Part shown: piece after piece, positions 1 to 4,378 of the stretch | Layout: every line of letters begins with the position of its first letter | How positions within the stretch are numbered: position 1 is the stretch's first letter | Source: Candidatus Hodarchaeota archaeon | GTDB lineage: Archaea; Asgardarchaeota; Heimdallarchaeia; Hodarchaeales; YT1-039 | NCBI GenBank assembly: GCA_016840025.1 | Contig: JAEOTF010000375.1 | Span: 1 to 7,878 of the forward strand | DNA length: 7,878 nt | Direction of reading: 5' to 3' | Made by a program: the position numbers and the translations under genes | Notes under the pieces: generated by a model | The model's input: the letters and a program-made list of their open reading frames with translations, nothing else | Told to the model about the DNA's origin: nothing | Databases searched by the model: none

Positions 1-1179
1 ACTCCTGGTATAGACTACAAAGAGTTCAAACTACGTAAAGCAATCAAAGATGAATGGGCTTACTTCGTCCCATTGTCGAAATCTGAAGAAGAACGGGTAG
101 AGGAGATCCTTGAAAAGAATATTGTCATAGATCTTCATGAACACCCGGTTTTATTTCCAGAAGATCCCTTTGAGGCTACTCCATACGCAAGAGAAGGGAG
201 AGAATTCATGGCATATGAGGCGTTGAGTCATTCAGGGGTAGATGCGATATTTGATAACTTATTGAACGGAAGTGCAAAAATTACCAGTAAACATGGCTGG
301 AAGTGGACTGATACGATTCATGATTTAGGCCAACGGTTGTGTGACATTTCGCATCAAGATTTTGTCATCCACTGTAAAAAAGTGGATGATATTGTTACGG
401 CTTATGAGACGGGGAAACTTGCGTGGGTTGCTGTCTTAGAATCTGCTTCTTCTATTGAGAATGAAGTGGACCGGATTGATATTCTCTATGGGCTCGGTAT
501 TCGAGTAATGGGATTGAATTACAGTGAATCTAATATGCTTGGTACTGGTCTACAAGAACTACGCGATGGTGGGTTAACAGATTTTGGTTATGATGCTGTT
601 ATTCGCATGAATAAAGTCAACATGCTTATTGATGTAAGCCATTTGAGTGATCAAACAGCTCTAGACACTATTGAGGTCAGCAAGAAGCCAATTATAATTT
701 CCCACTGTGGCGCACGTGCACTACTACCAATCACTCGTCTATTTCCTGATGAAGTTCTCCAAGCAATGGCAGAGAAGGAAGGAGTTATTGGAATAGAGTC
801 CGCCCCAGGCTACACAGCCACAAAAGACCAACCCATTCCTTCAATTGAAACCTATATGAAACATCTTGAGTATTGTATTGAGCTTATAGGAATAGATCAC
901 GTGGGATGTGGACCGGATACCCTATATGGAGATCATGTAGGATTATACAAGAGGGAAGAGGTACAAGCCAAAACTGCTGGATTGGGTCACTATCCAAGAC
1001 CAGGACAGAAAGCTGATTTTGATGTGGATGACCTACCAGACTATGTCAAAGGTATGGAGAATCCCACTGAATGCTTACAGAACATTACTAGATCGCTAGT
1101 GAAACATGGGTACTCTGATCAAGAGATTTCAAAGATCATCGGTGGAAATGCGCTCCGTCTTCTCAAGCAAGTTTGGTAG
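1..1179 (+). CDS. Membrane dipeptidase-like metallopeptidase, family M19 (5' end outside window)
   Basis: This is a zinc-dependent dipeptidase of the renal dipeptidase family (amidohydrolase fold), probably cytoplasmic because no signal peptide is visible. Numbering from the first codon in the window, the metal and active-site residues are His46 and His48 (DLHEHP), Glu147 (VLESAS), His214 (DVSHLSD), His235 (ISHCGAR) and Asp306 (CGPD). Their spacing matches human DPEP1 (His20, Asp22, Glu125, His198, His219, Asp288) almost residue for residue. The C-terminal GGNALRLL motif is also typical. One oddity is that the usual H-x-D metal pair is H-x-H here. The frame is open from base 1, and a TTG at 73 is the only start codon before the first motif. 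That TTG has no Shine-Dalgarno, and the 24 codons before it look coding, so I treat the gene as 5'-partial. The TTG start (368 residues) remains possible. Family assignment is firm; substrate is unknown. Confidence 0.88.
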   Translation, partial: TPGIDYKEFKLRKAIKDEWAYFVPLSKSEEERVEEILEKNIVIDLHEHPVLFPEDPFEATPYAREGREFMAYEALSHSGVDAIFDNLLNGSAKITSKHGWKWTDTIHDLGQRLCDISHQDFVIHCKKVDDIVTAYETGKLAWVAVLESASSIENEVDRIDILYGLGIRVMGLNYSESNMLGTGLQELRDGGLTDFGYDAVIRMNKVNMLIDVSHLSDQTALDTIEVSKKPIIISHCGARALLPITRLFPDEVLQAMAEKEGVIGIESAPGYTATKDQPIPSIETYMKHLEYCIELIGIDHVGCGPDTLYGDHVGLYKREEVQAKTAGLGHYPRPGQKADFDVDDLPDYVKGMENPTECLQNITRSLVKHGYSDQEISKIIGGNALRLLKQVW

Positions 1180-1203
1180 GTTTTGTTGGTTTTGTTCAAA
1201 AAC
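1179..1203 (+). terminator. T-rich tandem repeat after the M19 gene, possible terminator
   Basis: Starting on the last base of the TAG stop, GGTTTTGTT occurs twice in perfect tandem (1179-1187, 1188-1196). It is followed by CAAAAAC, so GTTTT (1189-1193) can pair with AAAAC (1199-1203). T-rich tracts directly after a stop are the usual form of archaeal intrinsic termination. The hairpin is weak, so the T-richness carries most of the argument. Confidence 0.35.
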
Positions 1204-1266
1204 AGGATGGAAAATAGATAAATACGAAAATACGTAAATCATGTAAAATCTAACTTCAGCATACTT

Positions 1267-1327
1267 GGAATCTAAAAGGATCAAGAAAGTTAAAAAGCTA
1301 AGGAGCTTGGCATGGTAGTTAGATTCC
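1267..1327 (+). promoter_or_regulatory. Nested inverted repeats in the leader of the surface-protein gene
   Basis: GGAATCTAA (1267-1275) and TTAGATTCC (1319-1327) are exact reverse complements. They enclose a second inverted repeat, AAGCT-AAGG-AGCTT (1295-1308), with a 4-base loop. The outer 3' arm ends two bases before the GGAG ribosome-binding site. As RNA this could form a two-stem leader next to the start of the 1344 gene; as DNA it could be a protein site. The rest of the 164-base gap (1180-1343) is A-rich, with no convincing TATA box and no RNA gene that I can see. Confidence 0.4.
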
Positions 1328-1329
1328 TT

Positions 1330-1333
1330 GGAG
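1330..1333 (+). promoter_or_regulatory. Ribosome-binding site GGAG
   Basis: GGAG lies 10 bases before the ATG at 1344 and supports that start. It directly follows the outer arm of the leader inverted repeat. Confidence 0.5.
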
Positions 1334-1343
1334 TTGAACAATT

Positions 1344-1898
1344 ATGAGTACAGGAACTTTTGTTGCAGGTTTTTTCATAGGAGCTATATTAACTGGAGCC
1401 CTTGGTTTTGCTACTCTTTCGATACTTGAACCAGAGGAAACAGGCGGGATTCTTCAAGTAAAATATGAAGAATTTAGATCAGCAGCATTTATTATGGATT
1501 CTAGCACGAGTGATTGGACTAAAATCCCCGATACGGAAGTGAACATCACTACAGAAGGAAATTCACGTCTTTCTGTGACCTTTTCAGCAACAGGACTCCT
1601 TCACTTGGACACTACATTTTCTGGTGCCTGTAAGTTCAATATCTCTCTTCATATAGAGGGAATCACGAGCAAACAAACTCGTGTAAGTCATTTTCAGAAT
1701 CCAGGACCAGGAGCAATGACCGAATTGAGTAAAATTGTCTCTATCCATCTCGAAACTGAAACACTCCCAAAAGGAGAATATCAAATCGTGGTCTACTGGA
1801 TTGCAAGCTTTGATGGAACAGGAACTAATCAATTAAATCTAGGCAGCTCAAATTTTAATTTTACCAGATCCCTTTCAGTATGGGAAATTAGTACCTAA
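1344..1898 (+). CDS. Membrane-anchored extracellular protein of unknown function
   Basis: This 184-residue protein is not one I recognise by sequence. Residues 6-28 form one strongly hydrophobic, glycine-rich helix (FVAGFFIGAILTGALGFATL) that acts as a signal anchor, with no following cleavage motif that I trust. The remainder lacks further membrane segments and alternates short hydrophobic strands with turns, ending in a W-E-I strand; this suggests a small beta-sandwich or jelly roll outside the cell. Three N-x-S/T sequons (Asn67, Asn99, Asn172) are in this outer part, consistent with archaeal surface N-glycosylation. Two short motifs, WTKIPDTEVNIT near the start and LPKGEYQIVVYWIASFDG later, have the look of the first and late strands of jelly-roll domains seen in many phage and surface proteins; this is inference. 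The start is ATG with GGAG 10 bases upstream. The gene stands alone and is convergent with the next cluster. Confidence 0.75.
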   Translation: MSTGTFVAGFFIGAILTGALGFATLSILEPEETGGILQVKYEEFRSAAFIMDSSTSDWTKIPDTEVNITTEGNSRLSVTFSATGLLHLDTTFSGACKFNISLHIEGITSKQTRVSHFQNPGPGAMTELSKIVSIHLETETLPKGEYQIVVYWIASFDGTGTNQLNLGSSNFNFTRSLSVWEIST

Positions 1899-1964
1899 TC
1901 TCGTGCCAGTTATTGAGACGTTACCCCTCTTTCAGCTTCAAACAACGACATCACTGTGACAAGC

Positions 1965-2672
1965 TTAAGACAAGGACAAACCTATAGGACATGCCTTAAT
2001 GCACAACCCGCATATATCTACCCCAATTTGGGGCATTTTTTTTATTCTTTTTAGTCGAGCATAGCATTTTTGGGCATCAAACGCGTCCTCTCGCCTTATT
2101 GGATATTTCTTGAAATTTATAGGATTAAATGCTTTCACAGGACACGCATCAATACATTTAGTGCAATCACCGCATTCATTTGATAGTGGGATTCCAGGTT
2201 TCAAGGGTATATCTGTTAGTATTGTAGCAAGGCGTATTCTAGGTCCATATTTTGGTGTAACCAGAAGTATATTCTTCCCTATCCAACCGAGTCCTGCAGC
2301 TCTAGCAAATGCTTTGTGAGAAGCGTTTCCCATACAGTTATCATCGTCAACCATAAGTGAAGCAGCTATAGGTTGAGAGTTGAATCCATAATTAGTTATT
2401 TTCTCACAAATTTGGAAGGTTATTTGATCTAAGAGGATATTTGCAGTTTTATAAGAATGAGCATACAATTCTCCTGGGCTTTTTCTAGTTATTAGGATAA
2501 AAACATTTCTTGGTAATGCAACAGCTACTGAGATTGCGTATTTAAAGTTTTCAAATAAATTAGGTGGGTACGTCTTGAGTTTCTCTAGGGTTTTTAAGTC
2601 GGATACGCCTGCAAGAACAGAACCAAGCGTGAAAGCCAAATCTAATAGTTTTTTTGTATAATCTTCATTCAT
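1965..2672 (-). CDS. Short QueG-like double 4Fe-4S cluster reductase
   Basis: This 235-residue iron-sulfur protein is related to epoxyqueuosine reductase QueG and the reductive-dehalogenase family, whose known members use cobalamin. The central segment SHKAFARAAGLGWIGKN (about 118-134) is a hallmark of the family. Two cluster motifs follow: C167-x2-C170-x2-C173-x3-C177-P, and C203 with C221-x2-C224-x3-C228-P, enough for two 4Fe-4S clusters. The protein stops seven residues after the last cysteine and so lacks the C-terminal HEAT-like tRNA-binding part of full QueG. Archaea generally make archaeosine, not queuosine, so a QueG role is doubtful and no symbol is given. I chose the ATG at 2672: it overlaps the upstream ligase stop in ATGAATGA, the classic sign of coupled translation. 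A TTG at 2681 would add three residues. The substrate is unknown; it is probably a redox step on a small molecule or cofactor. Confidence 0.85.
   Translation of the reverse strand: MNEDYTKKLLDLAFTLGSVLAGVSDLKTLEKLKTYPPNLFENFKYAISVAVALPRNVFILITRKSPGELYAHSYKTANILLDQITFQICEKITNYGFNSQPIAASLMVDDDNCMGNASHKAFARAAGLGWIGKNILLVTPKYGPRIRLATILTDIPLKPGIPLSNECGDCTKCIDACPVKAFNPINFKKYPIRREDAFDAQKCYARLKRIKKMPQIGVDICGLCIKACPIGLSLS
2021..2043 (+). terminator. Hairpin plus T8 on the plus strand, inside the opposing gene's 3' end
   Basis: CCCC-AATTT-GGGG (2021-2033) is followed two bases later by eight T (2036-2043) and then another T-rich stretch. On the plus strand this has the form of an intrinsic terminator for the 1344-1898 transcript, 123 bases past its stop. 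The same bases encode K-K-M-P-Q-I-G of the Fe-S protein on the minus strand. The 66-base gap between the two convergent stops (1899-1964) shows no better terminator. Confidence 0.4.
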
Positions 2673-3552
2673 ATAATTCAACCAACTTATTTTTCAGATA
2701 CACTGCAATTGTTCGTCCTACATTAGATCCAAAAATCTTTTCTGCACCTTCTATTCCAGGAAAGGGATTCCATTCCCAGAGTAAAAGCTTATTTTTATAT
2801 AGAGCTGTATCTATACCTACGATCTCTAATTCTATTTCTTCCATTATTACTTTCGCTAACTGGCGTGATTGTTGAAGAAAAGACTTAATTTCTGGAATTT
2901 CCCCATTCATATCCTCGATAGGGACAGGAATTCCACCACATGAGATGTTCGACCGGAAATCCGTGGTAGCTTTTCTAAAATATTGAAAAAAATTATTACC
3001 GATAGCGAGAGTTCTCAAATCATACTTTTGATCAGGAATGTATTCTTGCAGAAATAATAAGCCAAATTGATTCAAAAAGTTTGTAATTATGTTTCTTAAA
3101 TTGGGATCTGTGGCGGAAAGCAGAAGTATTCCTTCTCCTAACCCTCTGTCAGAGGGTTTACAGACTACTTGTCCTTTTTCATTTATAAAATCAAGGGCTA
3201 TATCCGTATTAAGGGTGCCTATTGATGAAGGAATAGTTGATAACGCGCGTAATTTTTTTGAAGCGCGCCAGATCATAAACTGGGACAATTTATCACATTT
3301 TAAAATCGATTCAAGCCGATTAATGATATAGGAACCTTGCACAGTCAATTGTTCAATACAATCGAGTTGAAAGATTGTAGATACGCGTGGGGTCATTCTT
3401 GGAAGACAAACAGCAGGGATATCCTCTGGAAAAGGTAATACAAGTTTAGACCAGTCTTTTAAGGCCGTTTTGCAATTTATTTTGTGTAATTCGGCTCTGA
3501 TACGGCGAATAGTATAAGATTTTGGTCCAAGAAGGAGGATAAGCTTCCTCAC
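2665..3552 (-). CDS. RimK-like ATP-grasp ligase
   Basis: This 295-residue enzyme of the RimK/LysX/MptN/CofF group would use ATP to join an amino acid, often glutamate, to a carboxyl group through an acyl phosphate. It shows the family's ordered motifs: PRMTPRVST (51-59), the ATP-binding lysine in VVCKPSDRGLGEG (Lys132), LQEYI (Glu170), DLRTLAIGN (Asp178, Arg180), FRSN (199-202), GIDTAL (Asp248) and WEWNPFPGIEG, with Glu260 and Asn262 as likely Mg ligands. Length is normal for the family. E-W-N-P-F-P replaces the common E-V-N-S-S-P, so it is not a typical RimK. The start is GTG at 3552; a TAG three codons upstream in frame excludes a longer form, and the first residues give the expected beta strand. 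It follows the ATPase gene by 7 bases and overlaps the Fe-S gene by 8. No LysW carrier is visible. The substrate cannot be read from sequence; F420, a pterin cofactor, a protein tail or a peptide are options. Confidence 0.87.
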   Translation of the reverse strand: MRKLILLLGPKSYTIRRIRAELHKINCKTALKDWSKLVLPFPEDIPAVCLPRMTPRVSTIFQLDCIEQLTVQGSYIINRLESILKCDKLSQFMIWRASKKLRALSTIPSSIGTLNTDIALDFINEKGQVVCKPSDRGLGEGILLLSATDPNLRNIITNFLNQFGLLFLQEYIPDQKYDLRTLAIGNNFFQYFRKATTDFRSNISCGGIPVPIEDMNGEIPEIKSFLQQSRQLAKVIMEEIELEIVGIDTALYKNKLLLWEWNPFPGIEGAEKIFGSNVGRTIAVYLKNKLVELYE

Positions 3553-3559
3553 GCGCTAT

Positions 3560-4249
3560 TCACACTCTATTCATCTTTTCTGAGACTATTTTACCATCTA
3601 AAAGTTGTACGACTTTTTCTGCATATGCAGCGACTTCTGGATTATGTGTTGCCATACATACTGTAACGCCTTTTTCTTGGTTAAGATTTTTGATTATTTG
3701 AAGTACTTCTGCCCCCGATTTTGAATCGAGATCACCTGTAGGTTCATCGGCCAATAAAATCTCGGGACTGTTAGCTAATGCTCGAGCAATAGCTACTCGC
3801 TGCTGTTCACCGCCGCTTAATTCGTTAGGTATGTGATCCGCTCGTTCACTTAGACCTACTTGTTCTAGGAGTTCTAGGGCTTTATTTTTTCTATCTTTTT
3901 TAGAGAAACGGGCAAAAGTCATAGGAAGCTCGACATTTTCGAGAGCAGTAAAATTAGATAGGAGATTAAAAAACTGAAAGATAAAGCCAACCTTTTCCAG
4001 CCGAATATCTGCAAGTTGGTCATCTGATGCTTTTCCCAGATCTAAATCGCCGAGAAAAACTCGTCCTTTGGATGGAAAGTCAATTCCACCGACAAGATTC
4101 AAGAGAGTTGTTTTCCCACAGCCGCTTGGACCCATGACGCAATAGAATTCGCCTGATTCAATTTTTAAACTAATTCCACGAAGAGCTGGAACTGCAGTTT
4201 GCCCAAGAAGATATGTTTTGTGAATTCGATCGATAATGACTCGAACCAT
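3560..4249 (-). CDS. ABC transporter ATP-binding protein, MacB/LolD/FtsE type
   Basis: This 229-residue nucleotide-binding subunit sits on the inner face of the membrane and drives a type VII ABC permease. All motifs are intact: Walker A GPSGCGKT (40-47), Q-loop Gln92 in FIFQFFNLL, signature LSGGEQQR (144-151), Walker B ILLADE (164-169), D-loop GDLD (172-175) and H-loop His202 in MATHNPE. The [20 protein letters not shown] stretch is characteristic of the LolD/MacB/FtsE branch. Its partner is almost certainly the large FtsX-like permease starting 130 bases away on the opposite strand. The start is ATG at 4249. No Shine-Dalgarno precedes it, but a TATA-like element lies about 26 bases upstream, so the mRNA is probably leaderless. 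It is the first gene of a cluster that continues into the ATP-grasp ligase 7 bases later. Confidence 0.95.
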   Translation of the reverse strand: MVRVIIDRIHKTYLLGQTAVPALRGISLKIESGEFYCVMGPSGCGKTTLLNLVGGIDFPSKGRVFLGDLDLGKASDDQLADIRLEKVGFIFQFFNLLSNFTALENVELPMTFARFSKKDRKNKALELLEQVGLSERADHIPNELSGGEQQRVAIARALANSPEILLADEPTGDLDSKSGAEVLQIIKNLNQEKGVTVCMATHNPEVAAYAEKVVQLLDGKIVSEKMNRV

Positions 4250-4264
4250 AGTAATCGAACCATA
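4241..4264 (-). repeat. 10-base direct repeat across the ABC ATPase start codon
   Basis: TCGAACCATA (plus-strand reading) occurs at 4241-4250 and again at 4255-4264, four bases apart. On the minus strand this duplicates TATGGTTCGA, including an ATG. Only the copy at 4249 is in frame with the ATPase; the copy at 4263 is shifted by 14 bases. It may be a slippage duplication or a tandem operator just downstream of the TATA element. Confidence 0.6.
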
Positions 4265-4270
4265 AGTTGC

Positions 4271-4287
4271 TAATATATCTCTTTAAT
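4271..4287 (-). promoter_or_regulatory. TATA/BRE-like promoter for the ATPase-ligase-FeS cluster
   Basis: Read on the minus strand, TTAAAGAG is followed by ATATATTA (4278 down to 4271). The TATA centre lies about 26 bases from the ATG at 4249, the standard archaeal distance to the transcription start. That places transcription start on or next to the start codon, which fits the absence of a ribosome-binding site. Confidence 0.55.
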
Positions 4288-4315
4288 ATCAGACATCATT
4301 TTCTTCTTCAAAGAA

Positions 4316-4324
4316 ATTTTTTAT
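4316..4324 (+). promoter_or_regulatory. Possible TATA element for the permease gene
   Basis: ATTTTTTAT, preceded by the purine-rich AAAGAA, is the best plus-strand box A candidate in the divergent region. A start site about 26 bases downstream would fall near 4347, leaving a leader of about 30 bases without a clear Shine-Dalgarno. The match to the archaeal consensus is moderate. Confidence 0.35.
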
Positions 4325-4330
4325 CAGTAT

Positions 4331-4346
4331 TTCTAGAAACCTAGAA
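4331..4346. repeat. Inverted repeat TTCTAG-N4-CTAGAA in the divergent region
   Basis: TTCTAG (4331-4336) and CTAGAA (4341-4346) are perfect inverted arms around AAAC. The site lies between the candidate permease TATA element and its predicted start site, where a bound repressor would block RNA polymerase. It could instead form a small hairpin. It may serve one or both divergent genes. Confidence 0.45.
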
Positions 4347-4378
4347 TCGCTTCAATTGACCAAATGAGTCGAATGTAA

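Noticed and set aside
73..75. TTG as the start of the M19 gene
   Set aside because: It has no Shine-Dalgarno and the frame is open through base 1; kept only as an alternative.
1129..1341. 70-codon minus-strand open frame filling the gap after the M19 gene
   Set aside because: It starts at TTG with no ribosome-binding site, overlaps the M19 3' end, and its hydrophobic residues reflect A/T-rich intergenic sequence, not a recognisable protein.
1584..1832. 82-codon minus-strand open frame inside the surface-protein gene
   Set aside because: It has no ribosome-binding context or recognisable domain; the plus-strand gene has a start, an anchor helix and a ribosome-binding site.
1951..1959. TCACTGTGA palindrome between the convergent genes
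   Set aside because: The arms are four bases with a single central base, so no stable hairpin and no T-run follows.
1965..2672. Naming the Fe-S protein queG
   Set aside because: It lacks the C-terminal tRNA-binding part, and archaea usually do not make queuosine; the homology is at superfamily level only.
2679..2681. TTG start for the Fe-S protein, three codons before the ATG
   Set aside because: The ATG at 2672 forms the ATGAATGA overlap with the ligase stop and is the simpler choice.
4364..4378. Four-codon mini-ORF (M-S-R-M-stop) ending directly before the permease ATG
   Set aside because: It is short enough to arise by chance, with no ribosome-binding site; its TAA is useful only because it fixes the permease start.
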